Position numbers and translations under genes: made by a program. The notes under the pieces were generated by a model. That model had not been told where the DNA came from and did no database searches. It worked only from the letters and a program-made list of their open reading frames with translations. 64,000 bases of DNA. Source: Lysobacteraceae bacterium (GTDB lineage Bacteria; Pseudomonadota; Gammaproteobacteria; Xanthomonadales; Xanthomonadaceae). This document shows positions 25,163 to 36,286 of this stretch, in pieces; the stretch's first letter is position 1, and each line of letters begins with the position of its first letter. Location: positions 393,336 through 457,335 of the forward strand of contig BPKJ01000002.1 in assembly GCA_026005075.1 (NCBI GenBank). Direction: 5' to 3'.

Positions 25163-25291
25163 TCAGGCCAAACTCGCCGCTCCGCACCGTCGTCGGCTAA
25201 TAAGGAGTACGAGTACGAGCGCGGCCTGGCCGTTGGCCGGCACGAGCCCGTTCAGGCGCTGGAACACGTGGTGGAGGGTGGCGATGAGCAT
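25163..25291 (-). CDS. ilvL: ilv leader peptide (attenuation)
   Basis: Short frame of 42 codons starting at the ATG at 25291. It contains ALVLVLLIS, that is Leu-Val-Leu-Val-Leu-Leu-Ile, at bases 25219-25199. The codons used there are CTC, GTA, CTC, GTA, CTC, CTT, ATT; GTA, CTT and ATT are rare in this GC-rich genome, which would sharpen ribosome stalling when charged tRNA is scarce. The stop lies 24 bases before the terminator hairpin. By analogy with the E. coli ilvGMEDA leader, stalling in the run should favour an antiterminator and let ilvD onwards be transcribed. No strong Shine-Dalgarno is visible, and the open frame extends upstream to 25459, but that part looks non-coding. Confidence 0.82.
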   Translation of the reverse strand: MLIATLHHVFQRLNGLVPANGQAALVLVLLISRRRCGAASLA

Positions 25292-25297
25292 GGGCCT

Positions 25298-25327
25298 ATG
25301 CTGTGTTGCAGCAAAGGACAAAGTCAA
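25298..25327 (-). promoter_or_regulatory. candidate promoter of the ilv-leu operon
   Basis: TTGACT at 25327-25322 is a good -35. The best -10 at 18 bases is the weak CAGCAT at 25303-25298. This would start the transcript almost at the leader ATG, so either the leader is leaderless or the true promoter lies elsewhere. Confidence 0.25.
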
Positions 25328-25397
25328 GGGTTTTTGTTGAAACCGTTCGCGGTGCCACGGTCGCCGTTGCAAGGGATTGAAATGCAAGGGCCGAGGG

Positions 25398-26111
25398 CTA
25401 GGGCAGGGTCCGGCATCCCAGCGCCGAGAGCAGAGCGTGCAGGGCAGGAACCCGGGCAAGCCATGGCGCGCCGAGGGTCGACAGCCCGGCCAGCAGCAGG
25501 AACAGCCCCAGGGTGTGGCGCCACGCCCCGCGGCGCAGCCAGGCGGTGAGCTGTTGGCCGCTGAAGCTGAGGGGCACCATCGTCAGCAGGGTGCCGGCGC
25601 CGAAGGCGAGCATGACCAGCGCGCCCTGCAGGGCGTCCGCGCTCAGCCACGCGCTGGTGAGAAGGGTCGCGCTCAAGCCGCAGGGCAGCCAGCCCCAGAG
25701 GGCGCCGAGCAGGAGCTGGCGAAGGCCGGTGTTGGCCGGAATCAGCCCGGCGGACAGCGGTTGCAGACGTTGCCAGATCCACGATCCGCCCACGCCGAAG
25801 CGCAGGCGCGGAAACAACACCCGCAGCGCGGCGAGGACGATCACCGCCCCGGCCGCGAGGCGCAGCCCGCGTTGCAGACCCTCCCAGCGCGCCAGCGCCA
25901 CCAGCTGCGAGCCCATGCCGCCCGCGAGGGCCCCGGCGAGGGTGTAGCCGAGCACCCGGCCCAGGTTCAGCCGCAGGGCTGCGGCGAGGGCCGTCCCGGG
26001 CCGGAACCCGGTGGCGATGCCGGCGGCGATGCCGCCGCACATGGCCACGCAGTGCAGGCTTCCGAGCAGCCCGGCCAGAAGCCCGGCAAGCACCATCAGT
26101 CCGTCGATCAC
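25398..26111 (-). CDS. SafE-like membrane protein of the cbb3 oxidase cluster
   Basis: Polytopic inner-membrane protein of 237 aa with about six predicted helices, of the sulfite exporter TauE/SafE type (DsbD-transmembrane-like) often found next to ccoS. GLLGSLHCVAMCGGI near the N-terminus is the family signature with two cysteines, and WGWLPCGLSATLL forms the second half-motif. A role in copper or thiol handling during cytochrome oxidase assembly is inferred from position only. The GTG at 26111 overlaps the ccoS stop as GTGA, which decides the start. Confidence 0.82.
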   Translation of the reverse strand: MIDGLMVLAGLLAGLLGSLHCVAMCGGIAAGIATGFRPGTALAAALRLNLGRVLGYTLAGALAGGMGSQLVALARWEGLQRGLRLAAGAVIVLAALRVLFPRLRFGVGGSWIWQRLQPLSAGLIPANTGLRQLLLGALWGWLPCGLSATLLTSAWLSADALQGALVMLAFGAGTLLTMVPLSFSGQQLTAWLRRGAWRHTLGLFLLLAGLSTLGAPWLARVPALHALLSALGCRTLP

Positions 26112-26305
26112 CGCGGGCCTTCCGCACCGTCCTCCGCTTCCTCCGGCGGCCGCTGCCCGCGTGGCGGCGGATCGTCGGCGAGGATGTCCAGCGGGGGGGT
26201 GTCGAGGTCGTCGAACTGGCCGCTGCGCACCGCCCAGACGAAGGCCCACACGGCCACGCCGAGAAGGATCAGGCTGATCGGGATCAGGACGATCAGGATG
26301 CGCAT
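26108..26305 (-). CDS. ccoS: cbb3-type cytochrome oxidase assembly protein CcoS
   Basis: Small 65-aa protein with one N-terminal membrane helix (ILIVLIPISLILLGVAVWAFVWAV) and the family-typical SGQFDDLDTPP right after it. CcoS is needed for cofactor insertion into the cbb3 oxidase in Rhodobacter. It lies 5 bases after ccoI and overlaps the SafE-like gene by GTGA. The acidic, proline-rich tail is variable in the family. Confidence 0.93.
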   Translation of the reverse strand: MRILIVLIPISLILLGVAVWAFVWAVRSGQFDDLDTPPLDILADDPPPRGQRPPEEAEDGAEGPR

Positions 26306-26310
26306 GGCGG

Positions 26311-28746
26311 TCAGTGTAGGCGTGCGGCCGCATCCGCGTCGCGCCCGGTGCGGCGCGCGGCGCGCTGCAGGCGCAGGGCGTTGGCGGTGACCAGCAGCGA
26401 GGACGCGGTCATGCCCAGTGCGGCCAGCCACGGCGCCACCCAGCCCGCCATGGCGAAGGGCAGGGCGATCAGGTTGTAGGCGCTGGCCCAAGCGAGGTTC
26501 TGACGGATCACGCGGCGGGTCCGGCGGGCAAGCTCGATGGCGTCCGCCAGCCGCCCCAGGCGGTCGCCGGTGATCACGAGGTCGGCGGCACGGTGCGCCA
26601 GGGCCGAGCCCCGGGCCAGCGCCAGCGAGACGTCCGCGCCGGCGAGGACCGGGGCATCGTTGATGCCGTCGCCGATCATCGCCACGCGGTGCCCCGCCTC
26701 CTGCAGTGCGCGCACGCGGGCGAGCTTGTCCTCCGGGGTCTGCCGGGCGTGCCAGCGCCCGATGCCGAGCTCCCGTGCCACCTCGGCCACCGCGGCGCCG
26801 GCGTCGCCGCTCACGATCTCCAGCGCAAGGCCGAGCTTGCGCAGGGCCGCCACCGCCTCGTGCGCATCCGGGCGCAGGCCATCGCGGACGAGGAAGCGGG
26901 CCAGGAGCCTGCCCTGCGCGTCGGCGAGGTAGAGCGCCTCGTCGCCCTTGCCGGTGCTGCCGGGACGGCCGGAGGCGAAGGCGAAGTGACCGATGCGGTA
27001 CTCGCGTCCGTCGACGCGGCCGCGCACGCCCTCGCCGGGCAGCAGCTCGACCGCGGTGGCGGCGCGTAAGGCCGGCGGCCCGAGGCCGGCGAACGCCGTG
27101 GCCAGCGGGTGGCCGGTCGCCTCCTCCAGCGCCGCGGCGATGGCCAGCGCCCGTTCCGTGGACAGCGGCCCGAGCGCCTCGGCGTGCTGGAGCCGGGGCT
27201 GTCCCAGGGTCAGGGTCCCGGTCTTGTCCAGCAGCACCACGTCGGCCTGCGCGAGCCTCTCCAGGGCCTGCGCACGCAGGCTCAGGACCCCAAGCCGGGA
27301 CAGCCCGGTCTGGGCCGAGGCCAGCGCCGCCGGGATCGCCAGCGAGAGCGCGCAGGGGCAGCTGATCACCATGACCGCAAGGGTGACCTCGAGGGCGCGC
27401 GAGGGATCGACCCACAGCCAGATCAGGACCGTGGTGGCGGCGGCGAGCAGCAGGCCGGCCACGAAGCGGTGGGCCAGTGCATCGGCGCGGCGCGCCAGCG
27501 GCGGTCGCTCGGCCTGCGCGGTCTCGATCGTGCGCACCAGCTGCGAAAGCCGGGTTTGCGCACCGGTCCGGGTCACCTCGACCCGCACCGGGCGGGTCAG
27601 GCAGGTGCTGCCGGCCAGCACTTCCTCGCCGGGCTGGCGCAGGACCGGCCGCGACTCGCCGCTGAGCAGGGACTCGTCGAACTCGCCAGGGTCCAGCACC
27701 CGGCCGTCCGCGGGGACCGCTTCTCCGGCTGCGACGAGGACCTGATCGCCAGCGACCAAGGCCGCCAGGGGCACGCATTCGCGCTGTCCGTCGTGGCCGA
27801 GGCGTACCGCGCTGCCGGGCTGGGCTCTGGCGAGCCGCTCGACGACCGCGTTGGCGCGCTGCCGGGCGAGCCGCTCGAGGGCCCGCGCCGCGAGCAGGAA
27901 GAAGACGAACATGACGGCGGCGTCGAACCATACGTGCGGTCCGCCACGGACGGTTTCCAGGGTGCTGGCGGCCCAGGCCAGCAGCACCGAGCTGGCGATC
28001 AGGCTGTCCATGCCGAGCTGCCGGCCGCGCAGTTCGCGGGCCATGCCGGCGAGAAACGGCCAGCCGCCGAAGAACACCACCGGGGTGGCCACCAGCCAGG
28101 TGATCCAGCGAAAGAAATCCCGGGTCGCCGGATCCATCTGGCGGTCGAAGTCGAGGTAGAGCGCCTCGGCCAGCATCATCGCCTGCATCGTCCCCAGCGC
28201 CGCGACGCCGAGCCGGATCAGGAGGCTGCGGCGCTCGCGTCGGCGGGCTTCCTCGCGGGCGGCATCGGGGGCGAGGTGGACCCGGTAGCCCAGTTCGGCC
28301 AGTCGTTCCAGCAGGCGGCTCAGACGGGTCTCGGTCACGCGCCAGCGCAAGCGGATCCTTCCGGTCACCGCGTTCACCCCGACCTCGGCCACACCCGGTT
28401 CGCGGCGCAGGGTGCGGTCGATCAGCCAGGCGCAGGCGGCACAGCGCATGTCATCGGACAGGACGGTGATCTCGCGCAGGTCCGGCTTCCCGTCCACGGG
28501 CAGGCAATGCGTGCCGAGGAGGTCCTCGCGGTCCCACTGGGCCATGGATTCCGAGCGCGCCCGCCCTGCCGGCAGCGAACGCAGCCGGTAGTAGTCGCCA
28601 AGGCCGTGGTCGCCGATGAACCGGGCAGCGGCGGCGCAGCCCTTGCAGCAGAAGCTCCGCGGTGCGCCGTCGAGCAGGGCGGTCTCGGCACCTTCGGCAG
28701 GAAGCGGCTCGCCGCAGTGCCAGCAGTCCTGGGCGCCTTCAGCCAT
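26311..28746 (-). CDS. ccoI: copper-exporting P-type ATPase for cbb3 oxidase assembly (CcoI/FixI)
   Basis: P1B-type ATPase of 811 aa that supplies copper for the CcoN centre. The N-terminus has a zinc-finger-like CWHC and CCKGC pair, then a heavy-metal-associated domain with CAAC near residue 105. The core shows the intramembrane CPC motif, the phosphorylation site DKTGT and the hinge GDGINDAP. The ATG at 28746 is chosen; it overlaps the end of ccoH by eight bases. The order ccoG-ccoH-ccoI-ccoS is the standard maturation cluster. Confidence 0.95.
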   Translation of the reverse strand: MAEGAQDCWHCGEPLPAEGAETALLDGAPRSFCCKGCAAAARFIGDHGLGDYYRLRSLPAGRARSESMAQWDREDLLGTHCLPVDGKPDLREITVLSDDMRCAACAWLIDRTLRREPGVAEVGVNAVTGRIRLRWRVTETRLSRLLERLAELGYRVHLAPDAAREEARRRERRSLLIRLGVAALGTMQAMMLAEALYLDFDRQMDPATRDFFRWITWLVATPVVFFGGWPFLAGMARELRGRQLGMDSLIASSVLLAWAASTLETVRGGPHVWFDAAVMFVFFLLAARALERLARQRANAVVERLARAQPGSAVRLGHDGQRECVPLAALVAGDQVLVAAGEAVPADGRVLDPGEFDESLLSGESRPVLRQPGEEVLAGSTCLTRPVRVEVTRTGAQTRLSQLVRTIETAQAERPPLARRADALAHRFVAGLLLAAATTVLIWLWVDPSRALEVTLAVMVISCPCALSLAIPAALASAQTGLSRLGVLSLRAQALERLAQADVVLLDKTGTLTLGQPRLQHAEALGPLSTERALAIAAALEEATGHPLATAFAGLGPPALRAATAVELLPGEGVRGRVDGREYRIGHFAFASGRPGSTGKGDEALYLADAQGRLLARFLVRDGLRPDAHEAVAALRKLGLALEIVSGDAGAAVAEVARELGIGRWHARQTPEDKLARVRALQEAGHRVAMIGDGINDAPVLAGADVSLALARGSALAHRAADLVITGDRLGRLADAIELARRTRRVIRQNLAWASAYNLIALPFAMAGWVAPWLAALGMTASSLLVTANALRLQRAARRTGRDADAAARLH

Positions 28747-29227
28747 CGCCAAAGCGCGGGCCGAGCGAAGTCCTGCCGTGGCTGCCTTGCAGGCGCCCCT
28801 CGATGCGCCACGCGCCGTCGGCCGGCTGCAGGATGAGGCGCCAGTGGTCGGCCTCGGGCAGGTCCAGCCTCGCCGACCAGAGCGCGCCTTGGGGGTCCAG
28901 CCTCACCTGGCGGTCGAGCCTGCCGTCGGAAGGGTGTTCGAAACGCAGCAGCAGGCTCTGCGGCGGGCCACCTTGGCCGGCAAGCCGCAGTGACACCGTG
29001 CCCGCCGCCAGCTCGGCGACGGCACGCAGTCCCTGCCGGCTGGCTGCGCGGTCGGGGCCGAGGTCGAGCGACTGCACCTGGGCCATGCGCTGGACCGGGT
29101 CGGCACCGAGGGCGGTGTCACCGGAGCGCAGCGCGATGGCGAGGGTGGCGAGCCCGGCCACCACCGCGGTGGCGGGCAAGCCCCACACCAGAAGCAGCAT
29201 CGGCTCGAAGCGGGGTCGATCGGCCAC
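28739..29227 (-). CDS. ccoH: FixH/CcoH family cbb3 assembly protein
   Basis: Membrane-anchored protein of 162 aa with one N-terminal helix (MLLLVWGLPATAVVAGLATLAIAL region) and a periplasmic beta-rich domain. FixH/CcoH stabilises the assembling cbb3 oxidase. The assignment rests on size, topology, a WRLILQPADGAWRIEG segment and position between ccoG and ccoI. The start is GTG at 29227, 9 bases after ccoG, with no clear Shine-Dalgarno, so translation may depend on coupling. Confidence 0.85.
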   Translation of the reverse strand: MADRPRFEPMLLLVWGLPATAVVAGLATLAIALRSGDTALGADPVQRMAQVQSLDLGPDRAASRQGLRAVAELAAGTVSLRLAGQGGPPQSLLLRFEHPSDGRLDRQVRLDPQGALWSARLDLPEADHWRLILQPADGAWRIEGRLQGSHGRTSLGPRFGDG

Positions 29228-29236
29228 GGTGAGGAA

Positions 29237-30790
29237 TCAGTTCTGCGGCGCGAAGAAGCGCGCGGTGTGGGACACGGAAACGCCGGGATCGTCGAGGTCG
29301 GTGACGCGGATCTCCACGTCGCGACGGCCCGGCGGGCCGCCCGGGGGGGCGGTGAGGGTCAGGGGCAGGCTGGCGACCTGCTCGGGCTCGACGACCACGT
29401 CCAGCGCGCCGCCGGCGATCTCGGCATCGCCGCGGGCAACCTCGACGCGCAGCCGCGCCGCGCGGTTGCGCTTGTTGACCAGCTTGAGGGTGTAGCCGTT
29501 CTCGATATGGCCGTCGGCAGCGATCCGGTAGAGCGCGTTGCGGTCACGCAGGACATCGACCAGCAGGGGATCGCGGTTCATCACGCCCCACAGCCATCCG
29601 GCGAGGATCAGTGCCAGCAGGCTGCCGTAGATCAGGACCCTCGGGCGCAGGATCCGGGTCGGCTTGCCCTCGATCGCGTTCTGCGAGGTGTAGCGGATCA
29701 GGCCGCGCGGGTAGCCGATCCGGTCCATGACCGAATCGCAGGCATCGATGCAGGCGCCGCAGGCGATGCACTCGTACTGCAGCCCGTTGCGGATGTCGAT
29801 GCCGGTGGGACAGACCTGCACGCAAAGGGTGCAGTCGATGCAGTCGCCCAGCTGCTCCGGCTGCAGGGGCCCCCGCTCGGGCAGCGGCCGGTCGACGTCG
29901 AGCGCCGCCGTGGTGATGCGCGCGCCGACCTGGCGATCGGCCGCGCTGCGGTGCTGGGCGGCGCGGATCAGTTCCTCCTGGGCCTGCTCGAGGCCAAGCA
30001 GACCGCGGGAGCGCTCCAGCACCGAGGGCAGCGCGCCACGCTTGCGGGGGCCGCGCGGCTCGCCGCGCATGGCGTCATAGCTGATGATCAGCGTGTTGCG
30101 GTCGAACATCGCGCTCTGGAAGCGCGCATAGGGGCACATGTACTTGCACACCTGCTCGCGCAGCACGCCGGCGTTGCCCCACGTCGCCAGCGCGTAGAAA
30201 AGCACCCAGAAGGTCTCCCATCCGCCCCAGTCGAGCGTGAGAAGCCGCGCCCCGAGGTCGCGGATCGGCGTGAAGAAGCCGACGAAGGTAAAACCGGTCC
30301 ACAGCGCGAAAAGGAGCCAGAGCGTGTGCTTGGCGAGCTTGCGGCGGATCTTCTCCGCGGTCCACGGCGAGGCGTCGAGCTTGATGCGGCGGGCGCGGTC
30401 GCCTTCGGTCCAGCGTTCCATCCACAGGAAGACCTCGGTCCAGACCGTCTGCGGGCAGGCGTAGCCGCACCACAGTCGGCCCGCCAGTGCGGTGAAGAAG
30501 AACAGCGCAAGACCGGCGAGGATCAGCAGCAGGGCGAGGAAGATGAAGTCCTGCGGCCAGAACGAAAAGCCGAAGACGTAGAACTTGCGGGCCGGCAGGT
30601 CGAACAGCACCGCCTGCCGACCCTCCCAGGTCAGCCACGGGAAGATGTAGTACATGCCCAGCAGCCAGAACACCGCCAGCGTGCGCAGCCGGGTGAAGCG
30701 GCCCTGCACGTCGCGGGGATAGACCTTGGCCTCCGAGACGTACATGGAGCCGTTTTCGGCTTCGAGCTGGGCGGGGATGGGCTTGCTCAT
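29237..30790 (-). CDS. ccoG: cytochrome c oxidase accessory protein CcoG (FixG/RdxA family)
   Basis: Membrane iron-sulfur protein of 517 aa involved in copper reduction for cbb3 assembly. Several transmembrane helices fill the N-terminal 220 residues, with a CGYACPQTVW motif and a second CKYMCPYARFQ motif. Two [4Fe-4S] clusters follow in the CIDCTLCVQVCP and CIACGACIDACD segments. A C-terminal immunoglobulin-like domain (FixG-C) closes the protein. It begins 57 bases after the small membrane protein gene. Confidence 0.95.
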   Translation of the reverse strand: MSKPIPAQLEAENGSMYVSEAKVYPRDVQGRFTRLRTLAVFWLLGMYYIFPWLTWEGRQAVLFDLPARKFYVFGFSFWPQDFIFLALLLILAGLALFFFTALAGRLWCGYACPQTVWTEVFLWMERWTEGDRARRIKLDASPWTAEKIRRKLAKHTLWLLFALWTGFTFVGFFTPIRDLGARLLTLDWGGWETFWVLFYALATWGNAGVLREQVCKYMCPYARFQSAMFDRNTLIISYDAMRGEPRGPRKRGALPSVLERSRGLLGLEQAQEELIRAAQHRSAADRQVGARITTAALDVDRPLPERGPLQPEQLGDCIDCTLCVQVCPTGIDIRNGLQYECIACGACIDACDSVMDRIGYPRGLIRYTSQNAIEGKPTRILRPRVLIYGSLLALILAGWLWGVMNRDPLLVDVLRDRNALYRIAADGHIENGYTLKLVNKRNRAARLRVEVARGDAEIAGGALDVVVEPEQVASLPLTLTAPPGGPPGRRDVEIRVTDLDDPGVSVSHTARFFAPQN

Positions 30791-30847
30791 GGTGCTTGCA
30801 GGCGGGTGCGGACGGACGGCGATGCCGGTCCGGCAGCCGGGACGGGG

Positions 30848-31138
30848 CTAGCGAAGCGGCCGGTTGAAGCGGCTGGCCGGCCGCAGCAGGATCCAGGTGA
30901 ACAGCGAACTGGCCGCGGTGGCGAGCCAGAACATGAAGAATCCGATCGTGTAGCCGAGCTCGCGGCTGATCTCCCAGTCGACGAAGCTGATGTCGCGCAG
31001 GTCCAGCGGGTCGATGAAGGCAAAGAACACCATGGTCGACACGCCGGCCGAGAAGAAGCTCGGCCACAGGATGGCACCCACCCGCTGCGCCAGTGGCCGC
31101 GGCGGGTGGTCGAGCAGCGGAGGGGTGGGTTCGCTCAC
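30848..31138 (-). CDS. small two-helix membrane protein linked to ccoP, function unknown
   Basis: A 96-aa protein whose GTG at 31138 overlaps the ccoP stop as GTGA. Two transmembrane helices are predicted: about residues 22-42 (ILWPSFFSAGVSTMVFFAF) and 64-88 (GYTIGFFMFWLATAASSLFTW). A charged loop between them contains DPLDLRD and DWEISRELG. There are no cysteines or CXXCH motifs, and I do not recognise a named family. Its strict coupling to ccoP and its place before ccoG suggest an accessory subunit or assembly factor of the cbb3 oxidase, which is inference only. Confidence 0.8.
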   Translation of the reverse strand: MSEPTPPLLDHPPRPLAQRVGAILWPSFFSAGVSTMVFFAFIDPLDLRDISFVDWEISRELGYTIGFFMFWLATAASSLFTWILLRPASRFNRPLR

Positions 31139-32052
31139 GGCGCAGCCTCGGGTCCGGCGCCGACCTGCTCGGGGTGCGAGAGCGACCACACCCAGGCTCC
31201 GGCCAGACGCGCACGGGTCTCGCCGATCAGCGGACGGTGGGCCGGCATCTGGCCGCGGCGACCCTGCATGATCGTGGTGCGGATGGTGTCGAAGTCGCTG
31301 CCGTACAGCCAGACGTCGTCGGTGAGATCCGGGGCGCCGAGTGCCGGGTTGCCCTTGCCGTCGGGGCCATGGCAGGCCGCGCAGACGGTCTGGAACCGCG
31401 GCTTGCCGGCCGCCGCGAGGGCCGGATCGACCTTCATTCCGGACAGGCTCTGCACGTACACGGCGGTTTCCAGCACCGCCTGATCGCTGCCGAGCACGGC
31501 ACCCATCGGCGGCATCGCGGCCTGCCGGCCCTCGAGGATGGTGGTGAGCACCGTCTGCGGATCCCCGCCCCACTGCCAGCTCGCGTCGGTGAGGTTGGGA
31601 AACCCGCGTGCGCCGCGTGCATCCGAGCCGTGGCAGGTGGCGCAGTTGGCCGCGAAGATGGCCTTGCCGTAGGCGAGTGCGCCGGGGTCGCGGGCCAGCT
31701 CGTCGATCGGCCGTCCCTCGAAGGGTTCGAGTGCGGCCGCCAGCTTGGCTTCCTCGGCCTCACGCTCGGCATCGTGTTCGCGCGCGGAGGTCCAGCCGGA
31801 AAGGCCGGGGAAGCTGCCGGCGCCGGGATACCAGACCAGATAGCCGATGGTGAACAGGATGGTGAGGTAGAACAGGTTGATCCACCAGCGTGGCAGCGGC
31901 TTGTTGTACTCGCGGATGTCGCCGTCCCAGACGTGGCCGGTGGTCTCGGGCTCGCCCGGGCGGCGCTTGGAGGTCCACCACAGAAGCCAGGCGCAGCCGG
32001 CCACGTTCAGAACCACCAGGAGAATGACGAAGAGGGACCAGAAGGTGCTCAT
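31135..32052 (-). CDS. ccoP: cbb3-type cytochrome c oxidase subunit III (diheme)
   Basis: Membrane-anchored diheme cytochrome c that passes electrons to CcoO/CcoN, 305 aa. It has two N-terminal helices (residues about 5-27 and 58-75) with the family linker HVWDGDIREYNKPLPRWW between them. The two heme sites are CATCH and CAACH, each followed by a distal Met segment (AAMPPMG and GQMPAHR). It starts 2 bases after ccoQ and its stop overlaps the next small gene (GTGA). Confidence 0.96.
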   Translation of the reverse strand: MSTFWSLFVILLVVLNVAGCAWLLWWTSKRRPGEPETTGHVWDGDIREYNKPLPRWWINLFYLTILFTIGYLVWYPGAGSFPGLSGWTSAREHDAEREAEEAKLAAALEPFEGRPIDELARDPGALAYGKAIFAANCATCHGSDARGARGFPNLTDASWQWGGDPQTVLTTILEGRQAAMPPMGAVLGSDQAVLETAVYVQSLSGMKVDPALAAAGKPRFQTVCAACHGPDGKGNPALGAPDLTDDVWLYGSDFDTIRTTIMQGRRGQMPAHRPLIGETRARLAGAWVWSLSHPEQVGAGPEAAP

Positions 32053-32054
32053 GA

Positions 32055-32219
32055 TCAGACCTTTGCGTGCGGATTCTTGGCGCGTGCCTCGGTGGGGTCC
32101 TCATCGAGGGCAAGCCGGGCTGCGGCATCCATCGCCGGCTTGCGCTTGCTGCTGAAGACCCAGGCCGATCCGGCGAGGAACAGCACGATCAGGACCGCGG
32201 TGACGATGCCCTGGATCAC
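32055..32219 (-). CDS. ccoQ: CcoQ, small cbb3 oxidase subunit
   Basis: A 54-aa single-helix protein ([19 protein letters not shown] at residues 4-22) followed by a charged cytoplasmic tail. CcoQ stabilises the cbb3 complex. The GTG at 32219 overlaps the ccoO stop (GTGA). Identification rests on its position between ccoO and ccoP, its size and topology. Confidence 0.88.
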   Translation of the reverse strand: MIQGIVTAVLIVLFLAGSAWVFSSKRKPAMDAAARLALDEDPTEARAKNPHAKV

Positions 32220-32875
32220 GGCGCGTCCCCCCCGGCGGGGCTGCCCGCCGCCGCGGCGTCCGCACGGGCGCCCGGGCGCGGGGCATGACGGCCGAGGCCC
32301 TGCAGGTAGGCGACCAGGGCATCGAGCTCGGTCTTGCCTTCCAGCTCGGCCGCTGCCTTCTCGATCTGCGCGTCGGTGTAGGGGTCGCCCAGCTTCCGCA
32401 GCGCCCGCATGCGCTGGACGACCGTGCCGGGGTTGAGCGGGGTCGTGGCCAGCCACGGGTAGCCCGGCATGTTCGACTCCGGCACCACGTCGCGGGGGTT
32501 CATCAGATGCACCCGGTGCCAGTCGTCGGAGTAGCGCCCGCCGACCCGCGCGAGGTCCGGGCCGGTACGCTTGCTGCCCCACTGGAACGGGCGGTCGTAG
32601 ACCGACTCGCCGGCCAGCGAGTAGTGCCCGTAGCGGGCGGTCTCGAAGCGCAGCGTCCGCACCATCTGCGAGTGGCAGCCGTAGCAGCCCTCGCGGACGT
32701 AGATGTCGCGGCCGGCGAGCTCGAGCGGCGGGTAGGGCTCGACCCCGGGCGCAGGCTCGATCGCTTCGGCCTGGTACATCAGCGGAACGATCTCGGCCAG
32801 CCCGCCGAAGCTGATCGCGACCGCGATCAGCACGCCCATCAGGCCCACGTTCTTTTCGATCTTCTCGTGGCTCAT
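32216..32875 (-). CDS. ccoO: cbb3-type cytochrome c oxidase subunit II (monoheme)
   Basis: Monoheme cytochrome c subunit of 219 aa. An N-terminal membrane anchor (about residues 10-33) is followed by the periplasmic domain with heme motif CYGCHSQ near residue 64 and the distal Met in NMPGYPWL. The [18 protein letters not shown] block is characteristic of CcoO. It lies 10 bases after ccoN and overlaps ccoQ by GTGA. Confidence 0.96.
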   Translation of the reverse strand: MSHEKIEKNVGLMGVLIAVAISFGGLAEIVPLMYQAEAIEPAPGVEPYPPLELAGRDIYVREGCYGCHSQMVRTLRFETARYGHYSLAGESVYDRPFQWGSKRTGPDLARVGGRYSDDWHRVHLMNPRDVVPESNMPGYPWLATTPLNPGTVVQRMRALRKLGDPYTDAQIEKAAAELEGKTELDALVAYLQGLGRHAPRPGARADAAAAGSPAGGDAP

Positions 32876-32885
32876 GGCAGGTTCC

Positions 32886-35865
<2,980 letters not shown>

Positions 35866-35873
35866 TGCGACCG

Positions 35874-35898
35874 GCCTCCGGGCGCGGAGCCGGGGGCC
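35874..35898. terminator. hairpin between purA and the small hypothetical gene
   Basis: GGCCTCCGG pairs with CCGGGGGCC (one G-U pair) around a seven-base loop, starting nine bases after the purA stop. There is no U-tract, so efficiency is doubtful. It could serve both converging genes. Confidence 0.4.
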
Positions 35899-35899
35899 T

Positions 35900-36199
35900 T
35901 CAGGCGCGAACGTCGAGGCGGCTGCCCACCTGGGGCGTTGCGTCCCGCGGATCCGAGCCGGTGGCGCTGGCCCCGTTGCCACCGTTCACGGTGCGGCTCG
36001 GGTCGAGTTCGGCGCTGGCCCGTTCTCGGGCGGCCTCGCTGATCGAGACCCGGACCCCGCTGCGCGGTTGCAAGGCCCGTTCGGCCTGCTGTTCGCGGCT
36101 GCGCTCGGTGCCCGCGGGAGGATCCTGCGGGCGGCTGCCCTCGATCCGCTGCAGGCCCTCGAGCTGGCTTGGAACGGAGACGCTCGAAAGAGGATTCAT
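35900..36199 (-). CDS. small hypothetical protein, 99 aa
   Basis: Not recognised as a named family. The ATG at 36199 has a strong AGGAG eight bases upstream, and the frame carries no stop in a region free of other genes, so it is likely real. The product is hydrophilic, without signal peptide or membrane helix, low in aromatic residues and rich in Ser, Arg, Glu and Ala. The only distinctive segment is GVRVSISEAARERASAEL in the middle, a predicted amphipathic helix. The C-terminus is Gly/Asn/Ser-rich and looks disordered. It could be a small regulatory or motility-associated protein, but nothing in the neighbourhood supports a specific role. Confidence 0.65.
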   Translation of the reverse strand: MNPLSSVSVPSQLEGLQRIEGSRPQDPPAGTERSREQQAERALQPRSGVRVSISEAARERASAELDPSRTVNGGNGASATGSDPRDATPQVGSRLDVRA

Positions 36200-36286
36200 G
36201 GCGGCTCCTGGTCGGCCCTGGGAGTCTCAAGCATACGCCGATCGACGGCACATGGGGGCCTGCCGGCGGTGCCAGGTGCCCTGCAT

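Noticed and set aside
23305..25200. 631-residue plus-strand frame opposite ilvD
   Set aside because: It is antisense to a complete dihydroxy-acid dehydratase and spans the attenuator; no domain or ribosome binding site supports it.
25292..25459. N-terminal extension of the ilv leader peptide to 98 residues
   Set aside because: The upstream part contains the candidate promoter and lacks coding character; the ATG at 25291 gives a leader of ordinary size.
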